Shown here piece after piece: positions 10,221 through 25,200 of a stretch of DNA of 64,000 bases. The position numbers and the translations under genes were made by a program. The DNA comes from Sarcocystis neurona (lineage: Eukaryota > Apicomplexa > Conoidasida > Eucoccidiorida > Sarcocystidae): NCBI GenBank assembly GCA_000727475.1, contig KL647288.1, positions 4,335,604 through 4,399,603 on the forward strand. Reading direction: 5' to 3'. Position 1 is the first letter of the stretch. Every line of letters starts with the position of its first letter. The notes beneath the pieces are model-generated. The model saw only the letters and a program-made list of their open reading frames with translations, was not told the DNA's origin and did no database searches.

Positions 10221-13200
10221 ATGGGGGCTGATAGAGAAGCCCTAGAACTCCCTGCTACGAACGGTCACCTAGACAGCCACCTCCTTACCGTTTGTCTTTG
10301 CGGTGGCGGGAACGCCGCGCACGCGTCTGCTGCTTGGTTGGGCCAGAAAAAAAAAAATATCGCCGTCAACGTCTTCACTAGGCAGCCTTCGAGGTAAAAG
10401 AAGACGAGATAGTGTCTTCCATTGATATTCTTGTGACTTTTTCCCCGCAGGGGTGTGCACCAGATGGCGGTGAGCCGGTCTGTTGTTCAAGCCGGCAGGA
10501 GATGGCCGATCAGCGGTTTGTAAATCTGCACACTGGAGATTGCTTTTGCTTCTGTTATTAGTCACGCGATACTCTCGCCTTAATGGTCTCAAAATATATA
10601 TATATATATATGTGTATGACAGGGAGAGGAGTATGCACGGGTGTGCACTATTCTGCAGCTGTGTATCTCTAAACGTCACTCTACAAGCAGAGAGGTACAA
10701 CTTGGGTTCTTAAGAATAGACCTATCCGTACAAGAGGGCGCGCACAGACACACCCTCCCGGACTTGTTCAGATGCGAATATTGCTGCGCTTCTCTGTACT
10801 ACAGGAGGTGGTGAAACTGTAGGCCAGAGTTCTCTGCGGATGACAGCGCTGCGCCCGTGCAGCTGCTGAAACATTTTGCGAAGGGGAACGTCGTTTATTC
10901 TCCAGACTATTCAGCAGCTTCTTGTGAAGAGTCGTACGAATGTGAGCCTTCTTTTCCAGTGCACTATTGATTCATACTCCTCAGTACAAAGGAACGGTCA
11001 AACTGTTGTAGTGGCTTTCCTGATTGCCTCACACCGCTCCGTATCCGTCATATTTTCTCGGAGGAAACGTAATAGCAAAACAAAGCCTCTACGAATCCGC
11101 AGACACAAAAGTTGGAATTTTGTCTCAGTGCGTCGCTGGCACCGCGTTATTTCGCATCTTGGCGACGCCGTAGTCCGTCTCTTCTTCCCCTACTCACGTA
11201 CTATCGTGTGCCTACAAATCCGCACCTCTGCACACGAGACCCTCTTCCTCACCTGTGTCTATTGCGCATTACAGCAGCCTGGTTGATTCTTCGTGTGCAG
11301 CCACCACTGTGAGAATGCTTGAACTGCACCTTCCGTCGAAGTGTTCCGGAAGACTGGTTGGCTCTGAAGACGACATGCCATATGTACAATTCTTCCCTCA
11401 TTCGGCTTTGCCGATGTCATGCTCTTGCGTGCATATCCACTGGCTGACCACATCCGCGGAGGTGCTCGGTCAGCCTGAGCGGCAGGTCTCCCTCCGCCGC
11501 CAGGGTGGTTTGTGTCTACGAAGCAGACCGTCACAGGTCGCGCTCTGTTGATGTGTGTATTCTGACCCCACTGACGTGGAGTAGGTTTTTACTCGTAGCG
11601 AGTCTTTGAGTGGCTGGTGTAAGTTGTTTTATTGGCTGAAAAACTTTTAGAACGGGCTGCTTCGTGAGGGGTGGTTTCTTTCTGCAGCCCCTTACGCATT
11701 GAAGGGGAATTTCCCTATGAGATCTCTCGTTTTCCTGCCGCTCTACGTCTTTTCCAGAAAGCAGTGAACCTTTCTAACATTGCAGCTGTCACCAGTATTC
11801 CATTCATCTGTGAGAGGGACGAATGAGGTACACGAATATCCCACTTGATACCTTAGAAGAAACATCTCTCCGTTTTACCTGCACGTGTCGCTTTGCTGGT
11901 TCTGGCGGCAGCGGTGCCCTCTAACAAGAAGTGACCGTCGCCTGCGGGGAAACCCTCAGCAACAAATCTGCTACACGTTGCGCGCGTCAGCCAACGGAAG
12001 TGAAACAATGAAGATTCTCTCATTCGAGTGTAATGAGAGCTGCCCGTTTGTGTGCGGAAACAGATGGAGGCATTGTCTGTTGTGTGTGCGCAAATTTGTG
12101 GCAACTGCGGAACTGCTGTCTTTTCCTTGTTAGAAATCCGCATTTGATAAGAGCGAAAGAATCTTCAACGTTTCTTCCGTCTCTGAACATTACTGCGCAC
12201 AATAGTATTTCAATCTTCACGTCCGGGTGTAGCACGCTGCCGTTGTTTTTCTGCATACAGAAAAGTGTAGCGATATCTGGAGTATAGGTCCGTGTGTCTG
12301 TGTGTGTGTGTGTTTGGGGTGTAGCGACACCGGGGGACGAAGAAGTTTCTTTTCAAAACAGTGCTTTTAACGTTTGGAGATGGACAAGAGGAGCTCATTT
12401 TTCTTAATGTTTCTACTGTGCAGGGGAACCTCACTCGTTTTTAGAGAAATATATTTCTTCTGCATTTCCTTCGAGATCGCCGGTCCTTCACATTTGTTTT
12501 CAGATGGAAAAAGAGGCTCACGCTCCACACACGGCGAAGTAGCTGGTCTCACTTGGGAGATATCGTCGGTGAAGTGAAGAGGTACACCTTTTTTCGACTT
12601 TCTCTCCTGACCTACCTGTTTTCTTGCCTGCCATTCACGATCGAAGAAGTTACTTCCTCCACTATCTCGCTTTCACTTTCTTACGGCCCCCGACACTGAA
12701 GTAGGATTTCTTTGTCTGTGACTGCGGTTCCCTAAAATATCGTCCTTGCTTTTGCTTTATCTGCAGCAAGAAGACATTTTCTCAATTAGACACTCCGTCT
12801 TGAGGAGAAAGAAAAACAGAAGTGACTTTCTCCTGTGCTGCACAAACGGCGTCGTATAATACATCATGTAAAAGACGAAAAACCTTCAGTTGAACTCGCG
12901 CCGTGTTATTGTTTCGCTGGAAAAGAAAGTTTGTCTGCTCTCTGTAGTGCTTCGGACACGTCTGTTTATCCCTCTGGATGTCTCTCTCCCTCTGCCTGTC
13001 TATACTATATATATAAGTATATGTGTGTATATGTAGGAGTCGATCCTGATCAATACGGTCCACGACGTCACTATTATTATCTGGTCAGTCTACAGTGTGC
13101 TTCTATCTCAGCCTCTATCGTATAGAGCTTCAAGTGCGATATAAACATATATACGTACACATAGAAACATATATATACATATATATATAATACACGTCAA

Positions 13201-16200
13201 CATACATATAAACACATGTGTGTACGGATGTCATACACGGGTGTACATAGAGTTATTTATAAATCAATGTGTGTAATATATACACACATATGTACACATA
13301 TATGTAAGTATATATTCGCATACATACAAGCACATATGTATCATACACGTCTACGCACATACAAACATGTATATACGGATATACATATAGTTATTTATAT
13401 TCGCATGTATATAATATAGCGATTTATACACCAGCATGTATGATATATACATATCTTCGTACTTTTGTACGTATATATGTGTCTCTCTCTGTATATATAT
13501 ACGTACACGTATGTATCATACACGTCTACACTTACGTAACCTTCTGTACATGGGGATATACCTACATGAGGCACACATATGTACGCATGTATAATATGGG
13601 TGGTGTGTACATGCATCCTACAGTTGTTCTTTTGAGAATCACGTTTGATTCATGAGATTGTAATCCTGGTGGATCTGTCCGGAGTTTGCAGAGAATCTTG
13701 CCTCAAACTCAGGACAACGTAGACATTGGTGAAGTAAAGCTTGCCTGCTGCTGTAGACGTGTCTTCTTCCCTCGTCCAACTTTTTGTTGACGGCAGTTCG
13801 TGGGTGCGCGTGCCTAGCGTGGGCGACTGCGTCGGTTGCTTCGCTCGGAGAAACATTTTGCAGTGGCGTATTCTTGTGTAAGGCGGAGGACCGGGCTCCT
13901 TAACTGAAGGGGGAAATGCAGCAAAACGTATTTCCTCGGTGTTGTACAGACTGTAAAATATTTTTTTCCTGTGGCGTTGCAACGGCTGCACAATGCTTTT
14001 CTTTTTGGTGTTCCAAAAGGGTGTACAATTTTCTCTCTTCGGTGTCGGAAAAGCTGTAAAACGTTCCCGTTTTGGTGTTGAAAAGGCTTTAGAAAATTTT
14101 CTTTCTGCTGTTACTATCCTCCAGACGTACTCTGCAGCCCGTCAGCAAAAAAGCTTTTCACGTCGGTGTCCGTTTGTGTACACGTGTGGTGGACGTGCGT
14201 CTGAGTCAGACAGGCAGGGGGTGTGCGTATTTTTCTTCACGACTTTATCCGAGCGGATTTTGCCACATTAAAGAATTGTGCGACGCTTTGTGTCTCTGCG
14301 TCTTTCTCTTGCATTCCAAGAGACACGCAACAAGCGCCTGTCTAGGTCAATATATATATATATGTATTCGTGTGCCTCTATATAGTAGTATCTATATGTG
14401 TATTCGTTTATCTCTCTCTCTATATATATATATATATATGTGCTCGTCTGCCTGTGCATACTAGTATATGTATGTATGTTTATTTATCTTTGTTTACTAG
14501 TAAAGATACATCTACATATATATCTGTATGTATACATATATGTAGGTATTCGCGTGCAGGCAGGTTTCCTACGTGCCCCAAACACATCTGCGCCTCAGTG
14601 TGGGAATGTACCTTTACCTGCGTCTAGGTAAATAACCAACGAAGTTTGTTCTCACCCACATATACGTAGGTAAAAGATACACAAACCCGTCTACATATCT
14701 GTCTCCCTCTCTATATATGTATATATATGAACATTGCGTATGTGTACGTATAGACAGACATAACGTAGAGACGTGTAGATGTGATTGGAGTATGTCACTG
14801 GGTGTACTTACGCGGTGTCCACACGGGCCTGGAGAGGGAGGAAGAAGAGAATTTTGAGGAATTTCTACTCTGTGTTGCGCATCTGTGAGCGTCCCGTTCT
14901 TTTCTGGACTTCTGTGATGTTCCTCGAAGAGAGACACACAGACACGCATCGTCGACTCATCGTCAGGCAGCTGTTTTCATCTCCAGAGGGCAGTCCGCCG
15001 TTGCACGCCACACGGCAGGCCGGACACCACAGAAAAAGCCGAAGTGTTTCTTTCGACAGATGATGCGTACGAGAATGTGTGTGTCTGTGTGTATGGGTGC
15101 ATGAGATGTCAACTTCCGAGTGTTCTTGGGTCTGTTTTGTCTGGAGTTCCTTTCCCTTTTTTCTCTGCCCGGATCTTTCCTTTCCTTTCCGCGGGCAGCT
15201 GGGACGTTTTCTTCGTTTTTTTGCCTTCGCTCCGCGCGCCTTTTTTCCGCTTCTGCCTTCTCTTTTCTGCTCAGAGTTTCTGCGGACCCGGCAGAAGTCG
15301 TCTCTACCGCTGACGTCTGTCTCATCTGCGCCCCGGCCTACGCACATCTGCAGCTGCTGCGACAAGTGCGAGACCATTTAAAAAGAGGCGCCGTTGTCGG
15401 CACGGTGTTTGGACAAGGTAGGAAGTTCTTTAAAAAGTTGACTGGTCTCCGGCAACAAACAACTGCGCGCGTCTCCTCTTCTTCCTCCTTCTTTTTCACG
15501 CGTGACAGCGCGACCTCGGTCGAACTGACTGACTACAGCGGGGAGTTCTCTTTCTTGACAGTCACTGTGTGTGGACGTTTCTTCTGAAGAGCTGGGAAAT
15601 TGTATTTTTTAAAAATGGGGCGAGGACGTCGCTGGCTCCTGCCAAGTAAACCAGTTGCACTCGTGTCTCTCCTTGAGAGATGGTCAGTCAGGTGGCCTGA
15701 GGAGAAACACGAACCCCTCATAACGCTCGGGGTTGGGGTGGGGTGGCAGAGATTGCGCGAGAAGCGTGAGTAAACTCTTTTTGTCGACGAAAGCGGCGCC
15801 TGTTGTCTCGCTTTGTCGACCCTCCCCGTGTTCGTAGAAACTGTTGCTCAGACAGCGTTTCGTAGATAATGTCGGTCTTTTCTTGCATCGCTTATTACTC
15901 GAGGCAGAGGTTGGCGCATCGCTGTCAATTCTTGTTCGGTTTTTCCGCCGGGAAAACGCATTTTTACCGCAGTGTGCGCAGGGAGTACAGAGAGAGAGAC
16001 TGTTGGGTGGGGCGAGACGTCTGTGTACAGCGTGCTGTCATTCCAGCTGAGCCTGGAGGGAACGGAGGACTGGCAAACTTCAGAAGCGAAAAAGATCTCT
16101 TTTTCATTGCGGGGAGTCGAGAGTGCCTGCACACAACACACGTGAGAAACGCGCCCCGCGTAGATATCTTCGTTAAAAAATGTTGATCGCCCGCGACTTC

Positions 16201-19200
16201 ACTGTACCCAGCGCGCAGCCTGCCGCACTTTTCGTGAGAGGTACTTTTTTTTCGGCAGAGAAGAAGCAGCTCTAGCAGCTTCTGCTGCGTCTGTGGGCGG
16301 CTGTCCAGTCCCGTACTTCTTTTTGAGTGTTTCTGATGGGAAGGAGTGCGGGTGCTTCACAGCACCAAACACAACCGCGTGAAGTGTGCAAGTTCCTACG
16401 CATATATACGAGCAGTTTCTTTCCGAGTTTTTTGGAAGGGAAATCCTAACACGGTGTCAGCTACCCTGTTCGTAAGGAGGTTTTCTGTCCGTTTTTCTCT
16501 CCTGGAAGTCCTAAGAAAGCACCAGCTTTTTTGTGTTCAGGAGGAAAGTTTTTTTGTCTCTTCTCCCTTCGGCGAAGTCCTAAGGAAGAGTCCCACTTGT
16601 TTGTAGGGGGAGTGTTTCCCTCTTTTATCTTTGCTGGGGAAGTTTCAAGAAAGCACCAGGTTACTTGTTTTTAAAAGGAAGGTTTCCTACTTTTTTTCCT
16701 CGCCGTTTTCTCAAGGAAACGGGGAACGGATCTGCGTATTTTTTGGGCCGACGCCGAGTCGGGAAAAAGTGTTAGCCGTTCTCTCCAGAAATTATATGAA
16801 AACAGTAGTTCACAAGAGCATGGCGTGGACACGCCGGTCACACGCGTGTGTTTATACCGTAGAACTCACCTGTGCGTGTGCGTCGGCGGCGGCATAGTGC
16901 CACCGACGAGACGATGTAGCAGTAGCTTCTTCGGGTGGAAGTGGAAGTGGTGCAAAAGTGTGAAATTTTTAAGAGTCAACGTCCTTTCCCCTCTTTCGAA
17001 AAAACCGAAAGTCTGCACAGGCTCTTGGCAGGAAGACGTCTCTATTGATACCACAAGCTGCGGTGTCATAGCCTGCTTATCACTTAACGAACGTCGCGCA
17101 GTGGTTTTATCAGTGAAGACGTCCTCTTCTTCTTTTCCCCGTGGTGCCGCTTGAGAACTTCCAGGGAAACATAGCCCTTTTTTCTGCGCGCAGTGACTCT
17201 GACACACGCAGAGAAAAACAGCAGAAGATACAGCTGTGTGGTGGGCACTGCAGCAGAGGAGAAACAAAGAGACAAAAGCGACATGGCTCCTTTTGTATGT
17301 GTCAGTTTCGATGGCCACCCTCACGTAAAAGTAGAAAATTTCCTCGGATTCCGCGAGGCCGCGGAGATGACAAGAAGCGTAGAGCGAGGTGGGATGCGAG
17401 GAGAGGAGATCGGCTGCTGGCCCGCTGCACACCGGGCGCGAAAGTCGATTTTCCCCCTCCTTCCTGTTGTGCGCCTGGCCAGAGAAAAAAGAGGTGCATG
17501 TTGGCAAAGACTTATCTTTAACAGTGTCTGCGCGCGGGCCGTTCTCTTTTTTCTCGTAGAGGAAGACTCTTGTTTCACAGGCTTTGTTTGATTTCGTTGA
17601 CCAGCAGAGAAGTGGTGGTGCAGGAAGATTGGGAGGCCTACAGAAGACAGACTGGTTGATTTTCGAGACACACATATAGATATATGTGCGTGAAGACGTT
17701 TTTCTATATGTAAGTGTATAGGCGTAGGTGTGTACGTGTAGCTAGAAGATGCGTAGATCAATGTGTGTATATACGGATATATGCAGGAGATGCAAGAGTG
17801 AAGGAAATCAGAGACGTACAAGAGGGGAAAATGGAAGAGTAGTCCCTTCCGTGTATATAATCGAAGAGATGGTTCTTTGTAAGTCCCCGGTGACACAGCC
17901 GTGTCCTTCTGCAATCTCTTTTGAGACTCGAAGGGGGAAAACAGGAAAGAAAAGGGCGCGAAGGAAAATTTTTCCCGAGAGTCTGGAAGAGAGGAGTGTT
18001 TCTTCCGCAGGAAAAGGAAGAAGACTGAGGTATCTTCAGAAGATTCGCGGGGAAGCTGCGAGGTCGAGAACCAGAACGGTAAAAGGAGCGAAGAGAAATA
18101 AAGAATTCGAAGAAGGGGCAGCAGAGGATCACGGCGGGGAAAGAGAAGGAAGCCGCGTCTGAAAAGACAAAAAGAAAAAGGACTGGCATCAATATATATG
18201 CGTGTGAAGAGCAAAACTTTAAGCAGGTGTCCACTTGAAAACAGATACACACACGTGTGTACGCGTGTGAAGGAAAGGCAAACGAGAAAGAAGAAGAGAA
18301 AGAGAAGGTCGCGGAGAGAAGACTCACTTCCATGTTGGTAAAAGAAAAGAGACTGAGAAATATTTGAGCTGCGAGCAGCACAGACGAAGGAAGGGTGTTA
18401 CATGGGAGGGTCTCAACAGCAGTGCTTGTCGGATCGAACAGATGGAACTTTCTGCTACGGTTCTCTCACTTTTCTTCAAAAAGGGAAGGACAGAGTTTTG
18501 TGGAATAAATAAATCTTGGCTGCTCCTGTACACACGGAGGCCGCTCTCTCTCCTCTGTGTCTATGAAGATTCTGGCGCTACCCGCGGTCAACCAGCAATG
18601 TATATATCTGTGTAAGGAGTGCGGTAGTGCACGCACGGACGAACACACGTGTGTATTTTTCGACATTTCCGTCAATCGGCAACGCCGCAAGAGGGAGAAA
18701 AAGAGAGACGCTTTTCGTCTCCTCTCCCCGACGCGCGTGGGTGTTTAGTTTCCATACATCTGCAGGGGAACTCTTAACGAAAGGTCGACAGTTCTTAAAG
18801 AGAGCAGCTCCTCCTCCAAGTGCTCCTATATGCTCCTATAAATAACGACAGATATATTTGCATGTATGTACGTATACTGGTACCTATGCCTACAAGGGAA
18901 ATGTGCAAGTGTTTACGCAGGTATGCAGATATACTCAAGTCTATACAGACATGTGTACAGGCGGCTGGATTTTTACACGTACGGGGAGATAGACTGGCAC
19001 CTCTATACGTATGGAGGCAACTGCCATATATATACAAAGATATTTATTGGCAAATGTATTTTTACGTATACGTGTGGGAAGATACGCTTGTATACACTTG
19101 TGTGTATATGTGTATATTTGAAAGTGTAAGGAGGTGCGTGTGTATGTAGACATGTGAGTGAATACGTTTGGGCGGATACGCCTCTGGAGATGGAGCCAGG

Positions 19201-22200
19201 GCCTCTTCTGTAGATATTTGTTATGGGTATATGTGTACACATGGATGTGTGTGACTGGGTGTGGGAACTTTTTTGTTTCTCTTGTTTGTCTTCTCTTTTG
19301 TGGACATTCGTTTTGGATGTATGTGTACGCGTGAATATGTGAGGTTGAGGTGTGGGAAATTTTTTTTCTCATGTTCGTTTTTTCTTCTGCATGTGTTTTT
19401 TTGTGAGATATGTGTACGTACGGATGTATGTGGTTCAGACGCGGGAATTTGTTTCTTCTTCTTCTTTTTCATTTTCGCTTCTGTAGGTGCTTTTCTGGGA
19501 TATGTGTGTACATGTGGATATGTGTGGTTGGGTGTGGGAATTTTTTCCCTCCTTTTCCGTTTTCTCTGGAGGGAGTCGTTTGTCTGTATTGGTGGTGCCT
19601 TTGTGGCGCTGACCCCGGTACTACTGCTGCAGGCGGCTTCGACTGGGCAGTGACACATGCGTTCAACAACAACGCAGCAGCACGCGAGAAATTGGGCGGA
19701 TTTTTCGCGCTGCAGAATTTGCCGTGGCTCTGCCGAGTGACGATCTACGGAGCTGCAGCAGATCTCACTGCCGCCAAGGCATACATCAACGTGAGAGAGA
19801 AAAAGAGGAAGAGAGAACTCGACACAGGAAAATGAAAACTATCCTCAACTTTCCTTGCTTCCTTGACCCTGCCCAGAAAGAAAGTTTCTTTTCTTCCGGA
19901 AAAGAAAAAAGAGCACGCGTTTCTCCCCTGGGACTCTACGTGCGTGTATTTCTCGCTCTCTCTCTTTCTCTCACGTACGTTTTTCTCTTTCTTTTCCTCT
20001 TGTCGTCTCTCTTACTCCTTAGATATATGTGGACATATTGTGCGTAAACACAGGAACGTCTGCATGCATATATATGTACAAATTCAGAGAGCTGCAGCAG
20101 AGAGAGATAGAGGAAGAGCAATATTTGTCATACACGTGCACGTGTGTAGAGACACCTACCTACATATACATGGATGTAATACCTGCCCATACCCATACAC
20201 ATGTATCTGTACATACGTATGTATAAACACGTGTGTGTGCGCCTCCCGACAGGAATGTGTATATTTGCACAGATGGAGGCAAGCGTCCATAGTAGGCTTC
20301 TTGGCGTGACTTAAATAGTGGAGGCGCTTGTGTCTGTGCGGGCGGCTTGTAGATTTGTAGGGAATAGATGACTGCTGCGTTACTGCACTTGCCTGTATCT
20401 GGGGGGGGTGGAAGCAAGGGGAGCTGCTGCGCCGCTGTTGTCCGCGCGCAGGTGAGCAGCGGCAGAAAAGTCCTTTTTAGATATGCACGAGCTGCGTCGA
20501 ATGTGTGAACTTCACGTGCTGCACGGCGACATTTTTGCCGGCAAGAAGACGACGTTTTTTTGTTGAAATACACACCCACGTCTTTTTTTATCCCTCGGAA
20601 GAAGAAAGACGGAGGCGACCACGTGCGCGGCATTTGTGGCCAGATAGACTCTTTCTTACGGGGCTGAAGAGACGGTCAACAGAAACACGCCTATGCGCCG
20701 CTTGTCTATGTTCATGTTTGTTGTGTTCACGTACACAAATCATCGTATTTTGAGGAGAAGAGCAGGGGGAAAAAATTTTCCGCGTTGGGGGAATGACACA
20801 CTTGCATGCGAATATAGAGACAGACACAGAGCGACTGTGAGGAACTACACGGCAACAAAGAAAGGGAAACAGAAGAGGAACCGGAAGAAGGAGAAGCAGC
20901 AGATAAATCTGCGTAAAGGAGCAGGAGAAGCAGGCAAACAAAGGCGGAAAGGACAAGGGAGACGCAACAGGTAGACCTACGCAAAAGAAGCAGGAGAAGC
21001 AGGCGGGACTGCGTAGGTGAGCGGTAGATATATAGTGCTGTGTTTCTGCCCTGGCGCGTTTACAAAGAAATTGAAGCAACTCTTTGCAGAAGACAGAAAG
21101 AAAGCAGAGGCCTCGTATTCCAGCAGTTTTCGTGTGAAGTGAGACCACTTTCTCCTACTAAGAGTTTATATCTGTCTGGGGAAACATATGCCGAGGACGG
21201 AGGAGAGGAGGCCTATTTGTTGTGGGCCTGTTTCTCTCTCTTCCTTTCGTCGCGTAGACGGCTGCAGAGAGGTGGACAAATGGAGAAACGAAACCTCGGG
21301 CGATGGGTGGCCCTTCCTGACAACCCGCGGCGACCACACCCCACACGATTTCTATTTTCTTGGGCTCGTGTGTAGAGAGGAAGATCGAGAAAACGGAGAG
21401 AAGAAGAGACAGAGAGAGGAAATGAGGAGAAACACAGAAAAGGACATTTGCATGCAAATGTTTTTGTCTATATCTGCGTATCCGTGACTGGGAGCATACA
21501 TATATACATTTGCGTCGATGTACGTATATATGTATATATGTGCGTATCTGGTGTGTATGTGTATTTGTCTATATAGAGAGTAGATACAGATGTAGATTAT
21601 ATGTGTATATATACATACGTATATATACAGATATAACTCGTCTCGTTTGAGGCAAGGGGGGGACACATATGTGGGGATCGCTGGTGAACTGCAGAAAAAT
21701 GTCTGTGTATGTATGTGTGCAATTTTTTCAACATTTCTTTGAGCGTTTTCGGCGAAGAGAGGCTCACCCGCTTTCTGTGGACAGTGTAGCTATATGCACG
21801 AACATGCAGATGCGTGTCTCTTTCTCTCTGTATTTCCCTGTTTTGTATTTTTCTCTCCTTGTCTGTTTTTCCCCATCTCTGCCTGTTTTTTTTCTTCTCT
21901 CCCCCTCTCCGTCTCTTTCTCGTGCTCCTTTCCTCTCCCTTTTATTTTTCTTCCCGTCTCTCTGCTTTTGTTGTGTGGGCACGCGGATCCGCAGGTTGCT
22001 GTAGCTCCTGCCCGAGTTGCGCACCGGGTGCAAGTGCTAATTCGGATGCTCTTCGATATCCCCTGCAATTTACTGCCGAACTTTCTTTCCATCACGTTGA
22101 GCCCGAGCAACCAAATTATTCATCCGGCCAGGTGCGTTCCTCGTTCTCTTCAATTTTCTTCTCTTCCAAACCGACCCGTGTCCACTTCTGGGGCCACGGC

Positions 22201-25200
22201 ACACAAACACACACAGCGACAGAGACACAGAGACAGCAAAAGAGACAGAGAGACAAGTGGACTACACAGGAAGCAATGCTCTACGCCGCGGTCGCATGCG
22301 TGGGCATTTGTGACTATACGTGACCACACGTCCTTCCCTCTCTTATGTTGCTGTCCTCCCGTTCCCCCCCAACCAACCCCAGACATAGACGCGTCCGTTG
22401 ATCCGTTTTCGGCTTCCCGGGGTACACAGACAAGAAAGAAGAGGCGAACAGAAGGCAGAAAAAGGCGGAGAGAGAAGGAGATAGAGCAGACGCGCTTGTG
22501 CCTGCCTGCGGGACTTGCCTTGCAGCACCGCAGACAACATTTCTCTCCCTCTGTTCGACTCCTCGCAGCCTACACGTATGCAGCAGCAGATGTACTACAA
22601 CAACAACACTTTCCTCTACGCTCCACGTAAATTTCAACGTCTGCCGTTCTGGGCGTGTGGACGACCGTCCGTCTTACTACCACGTGTTTCTCTTCTCCGC
22701 CTGCTTCCCCTCCGTGCAGCTGCTGCCGTCGGCACCTGGTGTCACCAGCCGGTGCTCTTTCGGGGATTCCCAGTCCTCTCTTTACAAAAGGAGGCCATGC
22801 TCACACGTCGTTGCCCAGGAGCAGTACCTGCGTCTTTATAGCTGTGAATATACATATAAATTTCACACATATATACATATGTGTATATGTACGTGTTTTT
22901 ACATGCGCATACGTAGTTACGGAGCTGCGGAGGTTTGTATGTGTAGAGGGCGGTTGACACAAGAAAATCACGTAGAGGAAGCTGATGTGGGTACGTTGTG
23001 CGAGGGTGTGTGTTCGTAGTATATTGGTGTACTGACGTGTACATTTACATGCATAAATATAGAGGGAGAGAGACAGAGAGAGAAAGAAAAGAAAGAGGAA
23101 AATACTTCCTGGTATGTGCATACTCGTGCGTATATATATATATATGTTTGTGTGTAAATGAAGATATCCTATCGATAAAGTAAGGTAGTCGACCTCACGC
23201 GTGTACTTCTCTGTGAACTCTACACAGTCATATATGTTTGATTTCGTGTTTCTCTTTGCAACTCTTCTTGCAAGAAGTTCAACTTTGTCGGAAAAGTTAA
23301 ATTGGGCGGGTTTCGGCAAAGAGACGCCACGTTGGACGACCTGTGGAAAACTTTCCCAATGAAAGTCTTGATGACTGCATGCATTACGGGACCACACGTA
23401 GCTGCGTCTATCTATATCTGTGTACACAAGCGTACGTACATATACATATATATATATATAAACACGCATACATACACATACATATGTGTATGCATACATA
23501 GCATATGTATACGCATTCGTCCACATATACATAAGTATACAGATACATGTATATACGACATATGTACGTTAGCGTATATATGTGTGGGAGCGTGGACTTC
23601 TGCATGTGTACCGTTACACCTATATGGTAGATCTGTTGGCATACGTATATATATATACATATGTGTGTCCACGTGTATATTTGTGGATATCTGTTCATCT
23701 CTATTTGTATGGCCTATAGTATTGATACGCTCATTGCTACGTTGGGTGTGGCGTCTAATTTTAACCCAATCTTCGGCCCTCTTTGACATTTTCTTTCCTA
23801 TGGGCTTGTTGCTGCCTCGGGGCTTCTGGTGGTGCCACTGCTGCTTCTGCTCCTGCTGCTTCTACTGCTACTGCTGCTTCTGCTGCTACTGTGGCTTCTG
23901 CCGCTACTGTGGTTTCTGCCGCTACTGCTGCTGCTGCTTGTGCTGCTGCTGCTGCTGCCTCTGCATCTGCTGCTGCTTCTGCTGCTGCTGCAGAGTCTAC
24001 TCTATCTTCCGGAAGTGGGACGGAAAGACTCCTTTGAAGGAGGCAGAAGTGCAGTGGGGATTATACAGCGACTTTGACGAGTGTGCTGCGGAGTGGCTGG
24101 AGAGGCTGAGCGAGGAATTGCAGCAGATCAAGCGCGCACTCGAAACGAGATTTCCTGGCTTGGATCTTTCTGCGGTGTTGCCTATCAAAGAGAGAGTCAT
24201 CAAGCATTACGGTGGGACCCCACAGAAACGAATAGAAACGAAAGCGAAGCAAGAAACTTCAACGGAGGGCAGGATGAGAAGAAGCAGGAGGAGGAGACGG
24301 CGGAGCAGAAAGACAGAAAAGAGAGATATGCATACAAGAGATCAAGAAATGAGCACGGAGAAATAAGAGAAAGAAAGACAGGGAGGAAGCGAAGAAGAAG
24401 GCCACGTACAGCGCGGTAAATAGAGGGGGCAAGGATGTGAAGACAAGAGAAGACGGCAAACGGGAGGCAGAAAAATTACAAGAGAGAAGAAAAAAAAGTG
24501 AAGAAGGCAGAACGACACAGACAGGCGTTTTTTTAGGAGGAAAATGGGAGAAACAAAGAGAGACGCACATGCACCCACACATACACATATACGTAGAGGG
24601 ACCCGGGGTATCGCTACGCTCTGTCTCGTCTTCTTTAGTAGGTCTTCGCACCGTTGTGAAGCTGCAGCTTTCTAACCTCCCCCCTTTCGTCCGGCCGTTC
24701 CGTAGAAATCTGCGGTGCGTGTGGATGGGCGCCGCGGAGGTGGACGGAGTTTTGAGAAGAGGAGGAGGAGTGCACGAGAATATTCGCAATACGAGGGTTG
24801 ATATATTGGCCTAGAGACGCGTGCGGGTGCGGAAAGAAGTAGAAGATATGCAGAGAGTCAAGGAAGTCTCAGAGACTGGAACGGGACGAGTGGAAAGAAG
24901 TCCACTGGGGTGTATGTACACCGGAGGTGGTCGTCTCACATCGCATTGTTCCTGCGACAGCTGTTTTCTCTTGGGGTTCGCGTGTCTCGTTTGTGTTTTT
25001 TTGTCCTTCTATCACTGGGTCTTGTGTTTGTCTCTGGTGGGTCCCCCGTGCAAACAATGGTTTGACGAATTCCCTTTTTTGCGGAAGAACTTCTGCTGCT
25101 GTCTCTATGTGTGCCCGTGTGTATAAGTGTGTGCACATAGTCTCTCTCTTATCGGATCTCCTTTCCTTCTCGCTTTGCCTGCCTGCAGTGTCTTTTTTTT

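Noticed and set aside
10010..10231. Open exon-like block overlapping the dehydrogenase start codon
   Set aside because: It is in a different frame from the ATG at 10,221, and the family-conserved frame begins at that ATG.
10863..10970. Exon-like block ending in a stop inside dehydrogenase intron 1
   Set aside because: It cannot be placed in the dehydrogenase, whose exon 1 joins exon 2 at 12,504 in exact phase. Kept only as a note.
19221..19658. Repetitive minus-strand frame with His/Pro/Lys repeats
   Set aside because: It results from the 90-bp intronic minisatellite having a period near a multiple of three.
21790..22110. Arg/Glu/Lys-rich minus-strand frames
   Set aside because: Antisense of the CT-rich tract before dehydrogenase exon 5 and of the exon itself. 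The sense exon has clear family motifs.
23829..24077. Poly-Leu or poly-Ala plus-strand frames through the CTG array
   Set aside because: The conserved dehydrogenase exon begins at 23,994 in a specific phase that requires the array to be intron.
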